From Myxococcota bacterium (GTDB taxonomy: Bacteria; Myxococcota; B64-G9), in NCBI GenBank assembly GCA_022710975.1, contig JAKLGA010000014.1, forward strand, positions 147,723 to 211,722: a stretch of 64,000 nucleotides of DNA. Reading direction: 5' to 3'. Shown piece after piece: positions 1 through 8,918 of this stretch (the stretch's first letter is position 1; every line of letters begins with the position of its first letter). The translations under genes and the position numbers were made by a program. The notes beneath the pieces were generated by a model. That model was not told where the DNA came from. It did no database searches and was given only the letters and a program-made list of their open reading frames with translations.

Positions 1-1
1 G

Positions 2-259
2 GAGGTGGACGGGCGGGTCGAGGCCTTCGGGCTGGGCGAGCTGCTGAACGCGCGCACCGCGGTCATCCACGTGGAGAAGGCCGACCCCGGGGTGCCGGGC
101 ATGTACGCCGCGATCCACCAGCAGCACCTCGAGCACGTGTGGGCCGGAGTGGAGCTGGTCAACCGCGAGCAGGATCTCGGCGAGGAGAACCTGCGCAAGG
201 CCAAGGAGTCCTACCAGCCGCTGCGGCTGGAGCCGAAGCACAGGGTGAGGCTGTCGTGA
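2..259 (+). CDS. DUF2156 (phosphatidylglycerol lysyltransferase-like) protein, C-terminal part
   Basis: The reading frame is open from the window edge, so the N-terminus lies outside. The visible ~85 residues contain HVEKADPGVPGMYAAIHQQ and, near the end, VNREQDLGEENLRKAKESY. These resemble the C-terminal end of DUF2156 proteins, a GNAT-like fold related to the aminoacyl-transfer domain of MprF. Known relatives attach amino acids to lipids or remain uncharacterised. The stop codon overlaps the GTG start of the next gene by 4 bp (GTGA), so the two are probably co-translated. The family call rests on the C-terminal motif only. Confidence 0.6.
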   Translation, partial: EVDGRVEAFGLGELLNARTAVIHVEKADPGVPGMYAAIHQQHLEHVWAGVELVNREQDLGEENLRKAKESYQPLRLEPKHRVRLS

Positions 260-843
260 GGGTGCTGCCCATCGCCGGCAGCCCCCGGACCGGGGGCAAC
301 AGCCAGCGGCTGCTCGAGGCGGCCGTCGAGGGCGCCCGCGAGGCCGGCGCCGAGGTGCTGGACGCGCTCCGCCCGGCGGACCTGCGCCTGGCCCCGTGCC
401 GCGGCTGCGACCGCTGCCAGCGCGACGGCGTGTGCGTGCTCCACGACGACGGGCCGGCGGCCCTGCTGCGGCTGAGCGCGGCCGACGCCATCCTGCTGGC
501 GGCGCCGATCTACTTCAGCGGCCTGCCCTCCCAGCTCAAGGCGCTGGTGGATCGCACCCAGGTCCTGTGGTGGCGCGGCGAGCTCCTGCGCCGGGCCGGC
601 ACGCCGCCCGCGCGCCCGCGGCGGGGCTACCTGCTGCTGTGCGCCGGGACGCACCGGGCGCGGGTGTTCGACGGCGCGCGCGAGACGGCCCGGGCCTGCC
701 TCTACGCCCTGGACGGCCGCCTGCGCGGGGAGCTCCTGGTGCCCGACGTGGACGAGTCCGGCGCGATCCTGCGGCGGCCCGAGGCGCTCGCGCAGGCCCG
801 CGCGCTGGGCCGCGCGGCCGCCCTGGATCCCGCGCTTCCTTGA
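256..843 (+). CDS. NAD(P)H-dependent FMN reductase / iron-sulfur flavoprotein-like
   Basis: A 195-aa flavodoxin-like protein. It starts with the FMN phosphate-binding loop AGSPRTGGNS (residues 7-16) and has a second flavin-contact segment, APIYFSGLPSQLK. A compact cysteine cluster at C48, C51, C54 and C60 (Cx2Cx2Cx5C) matches the spacing used by iron-sulfur flavoproteins to hold a [4Fe-4S] cluster, so it is more likely an Isf-type electron-transfer flavoprotein than a plain azoreductase. GTG at 256 is chosen because it overlaps the upstream stop and places the beta-1/P-loop at the N-terminus. The substrate cannot be told. The stop codon lies inside the -35 hexamer of the next promoter. Confidence 0.8.
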   Translation: MRVLPIAGSPRTGGNSQRLLEAAVEGAREAGAEVLDALRPADLRLAPCRGCDRCQRDGVCVLHDDGPAALLRLSAADAILLAAPIYFSGLPSQLKALVDRTQVLWWRGELLRRAGTPPARPRRGYLLLCAGTHRARVFDGARETARACLYALDGRLRGELLVPDVDESGAILRRPEALAQARALGRAAALDPALP

Positions 844-868
844 CCGGCGCGGCCCGCGCGCATACCGT
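840..868 (+). promoter_or_regulatory. sigma70-type promoter for the glycan locus
   Basis: TTGACC (840-845), a 17-bp spacer, then TACCGT (863-868), nine bases before the ATG at 877. The -35 box contains the TGA stop of the upstream flavoprotein gene, so the promoter is packed into the end of that gene. The leader would be very short or absent. Confidence 0.5.
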
Positions 869-876
869 AAGGTCCC

Positions 877-1755
877 ATGGAAGCCCCCACGCGCGCGCCC
901 GAGGTCACCGTGCTGATCCCGGCCCTGGACGAGGCGATCAACCTGCCAGGCCTGCTGCCGCGCCTGCAGGCCGCCCTGGCGGGCATCGATCACGAGCTCC
1001 TGGTGGTGGACGACGGCTCGCGCGACGGGACCGGCGAGCTGGCCCGGGCGCACGGCGCGCGCGTGCTGCGCCACCCCTACGCCAAGGGCAACGGGGCGGC
1101 GGTCAAGCGCGGCATCCGCGAGGCCCGCGGGCGGCTGCTGGTGATGATGGACGCCGACGGCCAGCACCGGCCCGAGGACATCCCGCGCCTGCTGGCGGCC
1201 CTCGAGCAGCACGACATGGCCGTGGGCGCGCGCACCCGCGGCGGGGATCAGCAGGCCCACCGCTGGGCGGCCAACCGGGTGTTCTCGGCCCTGGCTTCCT
1301 ACCTGGCCGGCGAGCGCATCCCCGACCTCACCTCCGGCTTCCGCGCCCTGCCCACCGCGCTGGCCCGGCGCTACGTGGACCTCCTGCCCAACACCTTCTC
1401 CTACCCGTCCACGCTGACCGTCACCCTGGCCCGCTCCGGCTACACCCTGGCCCACCTGCCCATCACGGTCGAGCGGCGCGGCGGGCGCAGCAAGATCCGC
1501 CTGCTCCCGGACGGCCTGCGCTTCCTGTTCATCCTGCTCAAGGTCGGCGTGGGGCTGGCGCCCTTCCGCGTGTTCCTGCCGCTCAGCCTGGTGCTGTTCG
1601 CCTCCGGCCTGGGCTGGTACGCCTACACCTTCTGGACCGCGCACCGCTTCACCAACATGTCGCTGCTCTTGCTGTGCACCGCGGTGATCATCTTCATGAT
1701 GGGGCTGGTGGCGGAGCAGATCGCCCAGCTCCGCCGGGAGCGCCGTGAGCGCTGA
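877..1755 (+). CDS. Family 2 glycosyltransferase (polyprenol-phosphate sugar synthase type)
   Basis: A 292-aa GT-A enzyme of the dolichol-phosphate mannose synthase class. It is expected to move a sugar from a nucleotide sugar to a polyprenyl phosphate on the cytoplasmic face of the membrane. Visible motifs are VTVLIPALDEAINL at the N-terminus, VVDDGSRDGTGE (from residue 43) and the DXD-containing MMDADGQHRPEDI. Two hydrophobic segments near the C-terminus (about residues 236-258 and 265-285) would anchor it. The gene overlaps the next by 11 bp. The following GT-C-like membrane proteins are the sort of enzymes that use such lipid-linked sugars, so the first genes probably form one pathway. 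Confidence 0.85.
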   Translation: MEAPTRAPEVTVLIPALDEAINLPGLLPRLQAALAGIDHELLVVDDGSRDGTGELARAHGARVLRHPYAKGNGAAVKRGIREARGRLLVMMDADGQHRPEDIPRLLAALEQHDMAVGARTRGGDQQAHRWAANRVFSALASYLAGERIPDLTSGFRALPTALARRYVDLLPNTFSYPSTLTVTLARSGYTLAHLPITVERRGGRSKIRLLPDGLRFLFILLKVGVGLAPFRVFLPLSLVLFASGLGWYAYTFWTAHRFTNMSLLLLCTAVIIFMMGLVAEQIAQLRRERRER

Positions 1756-3721
1756 GGCCGGACCGGGCCGGCGCGGCCTGGCCGTCGACGCGGCCCTGCT
1801 CGCCGCCGCGCTGGCGTTCGGGCTGTGGCTGCACCAGCCCGGCGTGTTCACCGTGGACGAGAGCCACTACCTGCTGGCGGCCCACGCCCTGGCCAGCCAG
1901 GGCTCGTTCCTGGTGGAGAACGGCTACGCGCAGGTCCAGGATCCGGCCCTGCTCTTCTTCTACACCGTGGTGCCGGCGCGCCTGGCGGAGCTGGGGACGG
2001 TGGCCACCGTCCCGCCGCTGCAGGCCGTGCTCGGCGCGCCGCTCCTCGGCTGGCTCGGCCTGCGCGCGCTGCTGGTGCTCAACCTGCTGGCCTTCGGCCT
2101 GACGCTGGCGGCCGTGCGCCGGCTGGCCGCGCGGGTGCGGCCCGGCGGCGGCTTCCCGCTCGTGGCCGTGGGGCTGTTCGCGCTGGCCGGCTTCAGCCTC
2201 GAGTACGCGCTCGGCCTGTGGCCCCACGCGCTCAGCCAGGCCCTGGTGGCCTGGGCGCTGGTGGCGCTGGCCGGGAGCGGCGAGCCCGGCCGCCGGGGGG
2301 CGCTGGCGGCCACGGCCTGCGGCCTGCTGGCCGGCCTGGCCGTGGCCACACGCCTGCAGGACGTGCTGCTCTTGCCGGCGCTCGTCGCGGCGGCCCTGGT
2401 CTGGCCGCGCCCGGGCGCGCGCCGGCTCGGCCTGCTGCTGGCCGCCTGGCTGCCGGGCGTGCTCGGCCTGGCGGCCGTCAACGCGGCCCGGCTGGGGACC
2501 TGGAACCCGTTCACCTACGGCGCCGCCGGGGAGGGCGGCCCGCTGCTGAGCGCGCTGCAGGCCCTGGCGGCCCGGCCGTGGATGCTCGGCCTGCTGCTGG
2601 TCTCGGCCCTGGCGGGCCTGGTCGCGGCGGCGTGGCTCTGGCGCCGCACCCGGCGCCCGTGGGTGTGGCTCGGGCTGGCCGGGGCCGGCCTGCTGGCCGG
2701 GCTGCTCGTGCCACCCACCCGCCAGCTGCTGCTGCGCACCCTGGGGACCGCCGGCTTCCACCTGCTCGACAGCTCGCTCGGCCCGCCCGACCTGGTGTCG
2801 GTAGGCGGGCACGCCAACGCGCTCGGCCAGGTGCTCTACGGGGGCGTGCTCAAGAAGGGCCTGCTGGAGGCCGCCCCGTACCTGGCGCTCGCGCTGGCGC
2901 TGCTGCTCCCCGCCCGCGCCCGGTCCGGCCTGCCCCGGGCCGCGCTGGGGCTGCTGGTCTTCGCCGCGACCGGGCTGCTGCTGCTGCCCTTCGTGCTCTC
3001 GGCCGGCGGGCTGTGCTACAGCCCGCGCTACCTGCTCGAGCTGGTGCCCCCGCTGTGCGTGGCCTGCCTGGCCGTGGCCTGGCCCGCGAACGGCGAGCGC
3101 GCCCGGCGCGCGCGCGGCGCGGCGCTCGCCGGCGGGCTGCTCGGGCTGCTGACCGCCCTGCCGCTGCTGGCCGCGCCCGGGAGCGTGGAGGCGCCGGCCG
3201 GCGGCCTCCTGCCGATGCTGCTGCCGCTCGGCCTGGCGCTCGGGCTGCTCGTCGCCCTGGGGCTGGCCCGGCTCGGCCCCGTGGCGCTGCGCCCGGCCGC
3301 GGCCGCGGTCACGCTCGGCCTGTTCGCGGCCGGCGCGGTCCACGCCGGCGCGGTCCACCTGGGGCTGGACGTGCCGGCCTCCCTGGAGGTGCGCCGGGTG
3401 GCCGCGGCCATGCTGGACGAGGGCCGCAGCGCGGTGCCCGCCGGCGCCACCCTGGTCGCCTGGGAGGGCCGCAAGGACGTGTTCAGCCCCCTGAAGCTCG
3501 AGCGGGACGTGTGGATCGCCGCCGCCGGCGGGCTGCAGCGCGCGCGCCCCGCGGTGGTCGACTGGAGCCTGGGCCGGCGCCGGGTGGTGGTGCTGGAGTC
3601 CGGCATGCCGCCCGGCTTGCTGGCGGCCTGGAGCGCGGGGCTGCCGACGCGCGCGCAGGAGCGGCGCGGGCTGCGTTTCGTCGAGCTGCTGCCGCCGCCG
3701 GGCAGCGGGGGCGCGCCGTGA
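1745..3721 (+). CDS. Polytopic membrane protein, GT-C (PMT/ArnT-like) glycosyltransferase candidate
   Basis: A 658-aa protein with roughly a dozen strongly hydrophobic segments. An acidic pair follows the first one (VFTVDESHYLLAAHALA, about residue 37), as in the first external loop of GT-C enzymes that use polyprenyl-phosphate sugars. The C-terminal ~100 residues are soluble and probably periplasmic. The start is the GTG at 1745, which overlaps the upstream GT2 gene by 11 bp. Together with that GT2 enzyme it fits a make-and-transfer pair for glycosylating a lipid or surface polymer. The family is inferred from topology and the DE motif, not from a diagnostic signature. Confidence 0.6.
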   Translation: MSAEAGPGRRGLAVDAALLAAALAFGLWLHQPGVFTVDESHYLLAAHALASQGSFLVENGYAQVQDPALLFFYTVVPARLAELGTVATVPPLQAVLGAPLLGWLGLRALLVLNLLAFGLTLAAVRRLAARVRPGGGFPLVAVGLFALAGFSLEYALGLWPHALSQALVAWALVALAGSGEPGRRGALAATACGLLAGLAVATRLQDVLLLPALVAAALVWPRPGARRLGLLLAAWLPGVLGLAAVNAARLGTWNPFTYGAAGEGGPLLSALQALAARPWMLGLLLVSALAGLVAAAWLWRRTRRPWVWLGLAGAGLLAGLLVPPTRQLLLRTLGTAGFHLLDSSLGPPDLVSVGGHANALGQVLYGGVLKKGLLEAAPYLALALALLLPARARSGLPRAALGLLVFAATGLLLLPFVLSAGGLCYSPRYLLELVPPLCVACLAVAWPANGERARRARGAALAGGLLGLLTALPLLAAPGSVEAPAGGLLPMLLPLGLALGLLVALGLARLGPVALRPAAAAVTLGLFAAGAVHAGAVHLGLDVPASLEVRRVAAAMLDEGRSAVPAGATLVAWEGRKDVFSPLKLERDVWIAAAGGLQRARPAVVDWSLGRRRVVVLESGMPPGLLAAWSAGLPTRAQERRGLRFVELLPPPGSGGAP

Positions 3722-6033
3722 GACGCCTGACCCCCGCGCTCGCCTGGCTGCTCGGCCTGGCGCTGCTCACCCCGCTGCTGCTGTGGGCCTACGGCTTCGA
3801 TCCGCTGGGCACGCCCGTGGCGGGTTGGCGCGATCACCCCTTCACCCTCGGCAACCTGGAGCACGCCCGGGCCGCGCTCGACTGGCAGGCGCGCCTGCTG
3901 GCCTACGACCCCATGCACCTGTTCGGCTGGACCCCCCAGGCGCTCTACAACCCGCTGTCCACCCTGGCGGGCGCGGCGGTGGTCGGCGCGGCCGGGGGCG
4001 GCGAGGGGGCCTACCGCCTGTGGCTGGTGCTGCTGCTGTTCGGCACCGCGCTCGCCCTGGCCGCGCTCCTGCCGCGCGGGTTGCCGGCCTGGTGCCGGGC
4101 CGCGGGCGGGCTGCTGGCCGGGGGGCTGAGCCTGCTGGTCTACCCGCTGGACGTGGGCATCCTGGACGCCAACCCGGTCCAGGTGTTGTACACCGGCCAG
4201 TGGCCCCAGCGCCTGGGGGTGGCGCTCGGGCTGTGCTGCCTGGCCGCGGCCTGGCGGACGCTCGAGCTCCTGGGGAGGTCCGGCCAGGCCGCGACGGGCC
4301 AGGCCGGGCCGCGCGCGGCGCTCGGCCCGGCCCTGGCCACGGGCGCCCTGCTCGGCGCGGCCCTGTTCGCCCACGCCATGAGCGGGGCGGCCACGGCGCT
4401 CGGCCTGGGGCTGCTCGTGGCACTGCGCCTGGCGGGGCCTGGCGGCGGCCCGCGCTGGAGTGCGCTCGCGCTGCTCGCGGTGGCGCCGCTCTCGGCGGCG
4501 CTCCTGTGGGCCGATCCGCTGCACGCCCTGCTCACCGTCCAGGCCAGCCACCACGCGCTGCCCTTCCTCGGCTGGCAGCTCCCGGAGGCGGCCGTGGAGT
4601 GCGTGCGCGAGGTGGCGGTGCCCGGCCTGCCGCTGCTCATCCTGCCGCTGGTGGGAGGGTTCGGGGCGCTGCGCGCCGGCGGCCCCGGACGCCGGGCGGC
4701 GCTGGCGCGGGGGCTGCTGCCGCTGCTCGTCCTGGTGGGGCTGCTGCTCGCCAGCCCGGGCAGCGCGCTGGCCGTCGCCCTGGGGCTGAGCGCCGCGGCC
4801 CTGCTGACGGCCCGGCTGGAGGGCGAGCTCGCGCTCCGCCACCTGCTGCCCGCCCTGGCCGCCTGGCTGCTGTGCCTGGCGGCCGGCCCGGACAGCCTGC
4901 GCTTCTGGGGGCTGGAGCTCGACGCGCTCCTGCCGTTCGGAGCCGGCCTGGGCTGGGCCAAGCTGGCGGCCTTCGCCCGCCTGCTGCTCGTCGCCTGGCT
5001 GGGCCTGCTGCTGGCCGAGGGGCTGGCGGCCGCGCCGGCCGGCCGCGCCCGGGGGCTGGTCCTGGCGCTCGGCCTGGCGGGCCTGCTGCTGCCGCTCGGG
5101 CTATCGCTCGAGTCGACCGGCCGCACCGGCGCCCAGACCTTCTTCGGCTGGATGCGGGCCGCCGACCGGCAGGCGACCGGCGCCCTGACCGCCCGCCTGG
5201 AGCAGGCGGCCAGGCTGGTGCCCGAGGACGGACTCGGGCTGGCCGAGGACACGCTGCACCACCCGGAGGGCTCGCCGCTGGCCGGGGCCGGCGTGCCCCA
5301 CGGCCACCTGCCCTACCTGGCCGGCCCGGCCGCGGGCCGGCCGCTGCTGGGCGGCGAGGTGACCACCCGCTGGCTCACCCACCCGCTGGCCCAGACGGGC
5401 CGCGGCCAGCTCCTGTGCCGCCCGTTCGACGAGCTCGAGCGCGCGGGCGCCGGGGAGGTGGTCGCGCGCCTGCGCTCCCTGTCCATCGCCGAGGTCGTGG
5501 CCCACAGCCCGGCCCTGGTGCGCGCCCTCTCGGCCGTGCCGGGGGTCGAGCGCCTGGACGCGGCGGCGGGGCTCACCCGCCTGCGCCTGGGCGGCCACCG
5601 CCCGCTGGTGACCGACCAGGCCGGCCAGGCCATCCCCGGCGCCCGGCTCGGCTGGCGCCCGGACGGCTTCAGCCTCGAGCTGCCGGACGGGGCGCGCCGG
5701 GCGAGGCTGCGCCTGGTGTGGAACCCGGCGCTCACCTGCGCCCCCGAGGCGCCCGGGCAGACCTGCGCCGCCCGCCCCTGGCGCGAGGCGCCGCTCGCGC
5801 TGTCGGGCTGCCAGGACGCGGCCGACGCGGGGGCGCAGGCCAACCTCGCGCCGCTCCAGGTGGACGTGCCCTGGCTCGAGCTCGAGGTGGCCGGCGCGGG
5901 CCCGGCCCGCCTGGAGGTCCGCGGGCGGGCCCCGGCCTGGCCGCTCGCGCTCATGGCGCTCGCCTGGCTGGGCGCCCTGGGGGTCTGGGTTGGTCCCCGC
6001 CTGCGGGCCCGGCGCAGGGCAGGTGGCGCATGA
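3718..6033 (+). CDS. Large polytopic membrane protein, glycosylation-related
   Basis: A 771-aa protein with about a dozen or more hydrophobic helices and an extended soluble C-terminal region (from about residue 470) ahead of one last helix. Near the N-terminus there is a GWRDHPFTLGNLEHARAALD stretch and then LYNPLSTLAGA. This layout, an acidic/His loop after helix 1, is common in uncharacterised GT-C-like membrane proteins. The GTG at 3718 overlaps the previous stop by 4 bp, and the gene ends in an ATGA overlap with the GT4 gene. No catalytic signature was recognised. Its place between glycosyltransferases is the main clue to function. Confidence 0.55.
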   Translation: MRRLTPALAWLLGLALLTPLLLWAYGFDPLGTPVAGWRDHPFTLGNLEHARAALDWQARLLAYDPMHLFGWTPQALYNPLSTLAGAAVVGAAGGGEGAYRLWLVLLLFGTALALAALLPRGLPAWCRAAGGLLAGGLSLLVYPLDVGILDANPVQVLYTGQWPQRLGVALGLCCLAAAWRTLELLGRSGQAATGQAGPRAALGPALATGALLGAALFAHAMSGAATALGLGLLVALRLAGPGGGPRWSALALLAVAPLSAALLWADPLHALLTVQASHHALPFLGWQLPEAAVECVREVAVPGLPLLILPLVGGFGALRAGGPGRRAALARGLLPLLVLVGLLLASPGSALAVALGLSAAALLTARLEGELALRHLLPALAAWLLCLAAGPDSLRFWGLELDALLPFGAGLGWAKLAAFARLLLVAWLGLLLAEGLAAAPAGRARGLVLALGLAGLLLPLGLSLESTGRTGAQTFFGWMRAADRQATGALTARLEQAARLVPEDGLGLAEDTLHHPEGSPLAGAGVPHGHLPYLAGPAAGRPLLGGEVTTRWLTHPLAQTGRGQLLCRPFDELERAGAGEVVARLRSLSIAEVVAHSPALVRALSAVPGVERLDAAAGLTRLRLGGHRPLVTDQAGQAIPGARLGWRPDGFSLELPDGARRARLRLVWNPALTCAPEAPGQTCAARPWREAPLALSGCQDAADAGAQANLAPLQVDVPWLELEVAGAGPARLEVRGRAPAWPLALMALAWLGALGVWVGPRLRARRRAGGA

Positions 6034-7211
6034 GCCAGCCCGGCCGCCCGCGTCTGCTGTGGCTCACCAGCAGCTTCCCCCAGCAGGGTCGCCCGGCCGG
6101 GTTGTTCCTGCCCGATCTGTTCGCGGAGCTCACGGGCCGGGGCGCCGCGATCGCGGTGCTGACGCAGAACACGGCCGGGAGGCGGACCGAGCGCGAGGCG
6201 CTGCCGTGCGGGGCCGAGGTGACGCGCTTCGGCTGGAGCGGCGGGGACCGCCCCCTCGTCTCCCAGGCGGAGGCCGGCTGGCGCGGCCTGCGGCACGTCT
6301 CCGACTACTTCGCCCGCGGCCTGCTGGCCGGCCGGCGCCTGCTCGCGACGTTCCGCCCCGACTGCCTGGTGGCGGAGTGGCTCGTGCCGGCGGGCCTGCT
6401 GGCACTGCTGCTCGCGCGGCTCGGCCGGGTGCCCTTCGCCGCCCGCGCGCTCGGCTCGGACGTGCTGGTGGTCGGCCGCCAGCCGCTGGCACGCCCGCTG
6501 GTGGCCTGGGTGGCCCGCAGCGCCGGGGTCCTGTTCGCCGACGGCTTCGACCTGGCCGCGGAGACCTCGCGCCTGGCGGGCGGCCGCCCCTGCCTGTTCG
6601 CCGCCACCGCCCGCCGGCTGGGGGACGAGCGCAGCACGTTCCGCCTGCCGGAGGCCCCGGGCTTCTTCACCCTGCTCACCGTCGGCCGGCTGCACCCGGC
6701 CAAGGGCCAGGACGTGCTGCTCGAGGCGCTCGGGCGGCTGGCCGCGCGGGGGTGCCCGGTGCGGGCGGTGCTGGTCGGCGACGGCCCCCTGCGCGCCCGC
6801 CTGGAGCAGCGCGCCGCCGAGCTCGGGCTCGGCCCGCGCCTGGTGCTGACCGGGGTCCTGCCGGATGGCGACCTGGCCGCCCTGCTCGCGCGGGTGGACT
6901 GCGTGGTCATCCCCTCGCGCAGCGAGAGCATCCCGCTGGTCCTGGGCGAGGCGGCCCGCCACCGCCGCCCGCTGGTGGTCAGCGCGGTGGGGGACATGGC
7001 CACCCTGGTCCGCCGCTTCGAGCTGGGCTATGATGTCCCCGCCGAGGCGCCGGAGGCCCTGGCCGCGGCCATCGAACGGATGCGCGCCGAGCCCGACCGC
7101 GCGCGCTTCGGCCGCCAGGCCAGCGCGCTGGCCGACCTGCTGAGCACCCCGGAGGCCGCCCGGACCATGCTCGGCGCGATCGAGGAGCTGCTGACCCGCG
7201 GCCGGGGGTGA
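6030..7211 (+). CDS. Family 4 glycosyltransferase
   Basis: A 393-aa GT-B enzyme. The N-terminal half begins LLWLTSSFPQQGRPAGLF, typical of GT4 acceptor domains. The C-terminal half carries LLTVGRLHPAKGQDVLLEAL, then VLVGDGPLRARLE and VVIPSRSESIPLVLGEAA, which is the nucleotide-sugar-binding EX7E-type region. It should transfer a sugar from a nucleotide donor to a growing glycan in the cytoplasm. The ATG at 6030 overlaps the upstream stop (ATGA), and the gene itself overlaps the next by 4 bp (GTGA), placing it mid-operon. The sugar and acceptor are not predictable. Confidence 0.85.
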   Translation: MSQPGRPRLLWLTSSFPQQGRPAGLFLPDLFAELTGRGAAIAVLTQNTAGRRTEREALPCGAEVTRFGWSGGDRPLVSQAEAGWRGLRHVSDYFARGLLAGRRLLATFRPDCLVAEWLVPAGLLALLLARLGRVPFAARALGSDVLVVGRQPLARPLVAWVARSAGVLFADGFDLAAETSRLAGGRPCLFAATARRLGDERSTFRLPEAPGFFTLLTVGRLHPAKGQDVLLEALGRLAARGCPVRAVLVGDGPLRARLEQRAAELGLGPRLVLTGVLPDGDLAALLARVDCVVIPSRSESIPLVLGEAARHRRPLVVSAVGDMATLVRRFELGYDVPAEAPEALAAAIERMRAEPDRARFGRQASALADLLSTPEAARTMLGAIEELLTRGRG

Positions 7212-8197
7212 GGGACGAACGCGTGGACAAGGTCCTGGTCACGGGAGCCGGCGGGTTCATCGGCAGCCACCTGGTGGAGGCGCTGGTGCGCCGAGGCGAG
7301 TCGGTGCGCGCGTTCGTCCACTACCGCGGGGACGGGCGCCGCGGCTGGCTGGAGAGTTGCGCCTGCCGCGACGAGCTCGAGGTGGTGGCCGGCGACGTGC
7401 GCGACCTCGATTCGCTGCAGGCGGCCGCGCGCGGGTGCAAGCAGCTCTTCCACCTGGCGGCGCTGATCGCCATCCCGCACTCCTACACCACGCCGCTGGC
7501 CTACCTGCGCACCAACACGCTGGGCACCTACAACGCGCTCGAGTGCGCGCGCCAGCAGGACCTCGAGCGGGTGATCCTGGCCTCGACCAGCGAGACCTAC
7601 GGCACGCCGCAGAGCGTGCCCATCCGCGAGGACCACCCGCCGGCGGCGCAGTCCCCCTACGCCGCCAGCAAGGTGGGCGCCGATCAGCTGGCGCTCAGCT
7701 ACCACCGCGCCTTCGGCACGCCGGTCCACATCGTCCGGCCGTTCAACACCTACGGCCCGCGCCAGAGCGCCCGGGCGATCATCCCGGCCATCGCCGTCCA
7801 GCTCCTGTCCGGCGCGACGCGCCTGCGCCTGGGGAACCTGAGCCCCACCCGCGACCTGACCTTCGTCGAGGACACGGTCGCCGGTTTCCTGGCCGTCCGC
7901 GACGCGGCCGCGCTGCGCGGGCGGCCCGTGCACGTGGGCAGCGACATGGAGATCTCCATCGGCGACCTGGCCCGGCTGCTGGGGAGGCTGTGCGGTCTGG
8001 AGGTCGAGCTCACGACCGAGCCCGAGCGGACGCGCCCCCCGCACAGCGAGGTCGACCGCCTGCGCTGCGACGCCACGCTGCTGCGCACGACCACGGCCTG
8101 GCGGCCGCGGGTGGGCCTGGAGGAGGGCCTGCGGCGCACCCTCGACTGGCTGCGGCAGAACCTGGCCAGCTACGATCCCGCGCGCTACGCGCGCTGA
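7208..8197 (+). CDS. NAD-dependent 4,6-dehydratase, LegB-like (extended SDR)
   Basis: A 329-aa extended short-chain dehydrogenase. It has the Rossmann motif VTGAGGFIGSH near residue 12, FHLAALIAIPHSY, the STSETYGT strand, the catalytic-type SPYAASKVGADQ (Tyr-x3-Lys) and RPFNTYGPRQSARAIIP. The wording of these motifs is closest to the LegB group, which converts a UDP-HexNAc to a 4-keto-6-deoxy sugar, the first step toward amino-deoxy sugars. It is followed by a nucleotidyltransferase and a PLP aminotransferase, which fits synthesis of an activated amino-deoxy sugar. No legionaminic or pseudaminic acid synthase is in the window, so the final product is open. Confidence 0.8.
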   Translation: MRDERVDKVLVTGAGGFIGSHLVEALVRRGESVRAFVHYRGDGRRGWLESCACRDELEVVAGDVRDLDSLQAAARGCKQLFHLAALIAIPHSYTTPLAYLRTNTLGTYNALECARQQDLERVILASTSETYGTPQSVPIREDHPPAAQSPYAASKVGADQLALSYHRAFGTPVHIVRPFNTYGPRQSARAIIPAIAVQLLSGATRLRLGNLSPTRDLTFVEDTVAGFLAVRDAAALRGRPVHVGSDMEISIGDLARLLGRLCGLEVELTTEPERTRPPHSEVDRLRCDATLLRTTTAWRPRVGLEEGLRRTLDWLRQNLASYDPARYAR

Positions 8198-8213
8198 GCA
8201 GGAGGACGCGTCC

Positions 8214-8918
8214 ATGCAGGCCGTCTTGCTCGCCGGCGGGAAGGGCACCAGGCTGCGACCCTACACCACCGTGCTCCCCAAGCCGCTGATGCCGATAGGC
8301 GATCAGCCCATCCTGGAGATCCTCATCCGCCAGCTCCAGCGCGCCGGCTTCGACGACCTGGTGCTGGCCGCCGGCCCCCACCACGAGCTGTTCCGCACCT
8401 TCTTCGGCAACGGCGAGCGCTGGGGCGTGCGCCTGCGCTACTCGGTCGAGCCGCGGCCGCTGGGCACCGCGGCGCCCCTGCGCCTGATCGAGGGACTGGA
8501 CGAGGACTTCCTGCTGCTCAACGGCGACATCCTCACCGACCTGCCCTTCGCCGGGCTGATGGAGCTGCACCGCCAGCGCGGCGCGGACCTGACCATCGCC
8601 ACCAGCGAGCGCTCGGTGTTCATCGACTACGGCACGCTGCACACGGACGCGGCCGGGCGCCTGACCGCCTTCGAGGAGAAGCCCACCCTGCGCTACCGGG
8701 TGAGCATGGGCGTGTACGCCGTCCGGCGCGGCGCGCTGGAGCTGCTCCCGGGCGACCGGCCGTTCGACTTCCCGGACTGGGTGCTGGCGCTGCACCACGG
8801 CGGGCGGCCCGTGTGGACGTTCCCCTGGGCGGGCTACTGGCGGGACATCGGCCGGCCCGACGACTACGCGGCCGCGGCGGAGGAGTTCGAGCAGCGCCAC
8901 CGGGAGCTGCTGCCGTGA
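8214..8918 (+). CDS. Sugar-phosphate nucleotidyltransferase
   Basis: A 234-aa enzyme of the nucleoside-diphosphate-sugar pyrophosphorylase family. It opens with AVLLAGGKGTRLRPYT (GGxGTRLRP at residues 8-16) and LPKPLMPIGDQPILE, and has the metal-binding LLLNGDILTDLPF. It activates a sugar 1-phosphate with NTP. The short length, without the C-terminal beta-helix of GlmU or RmlA-type long forms, matches the HddC/LegF-neighbourhood type of guanylyl- or uridylyltransferase. A good Shine-Dalgarno (GGAGG) precedes the ATG. It lies between the LegB-like dehydratase and the aminotransferase and overlaps the latter by 4 bp. Confidence 0.85.
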   Translation: MQAVLLAGGKGTRLRPYTTVLPKPLMPIGDQPILEILIRQLQRAGFDDLVLAAGPHHELFRTFFGNGERWGVRLRYSVEPRPLGTAAPLRLIEGLDEDFLLLNGDILTDLPFAGLMELHRQRGADLTIATSERSVFIDYGTLHTDAAGRLTAFEEKPTLRYRVSMGVYAVRRGALELLPGDRPFDFPDWVLALHHGGRPVWTFPWAGYWRDIGRPDDYAAAAEEFEQRHRELLP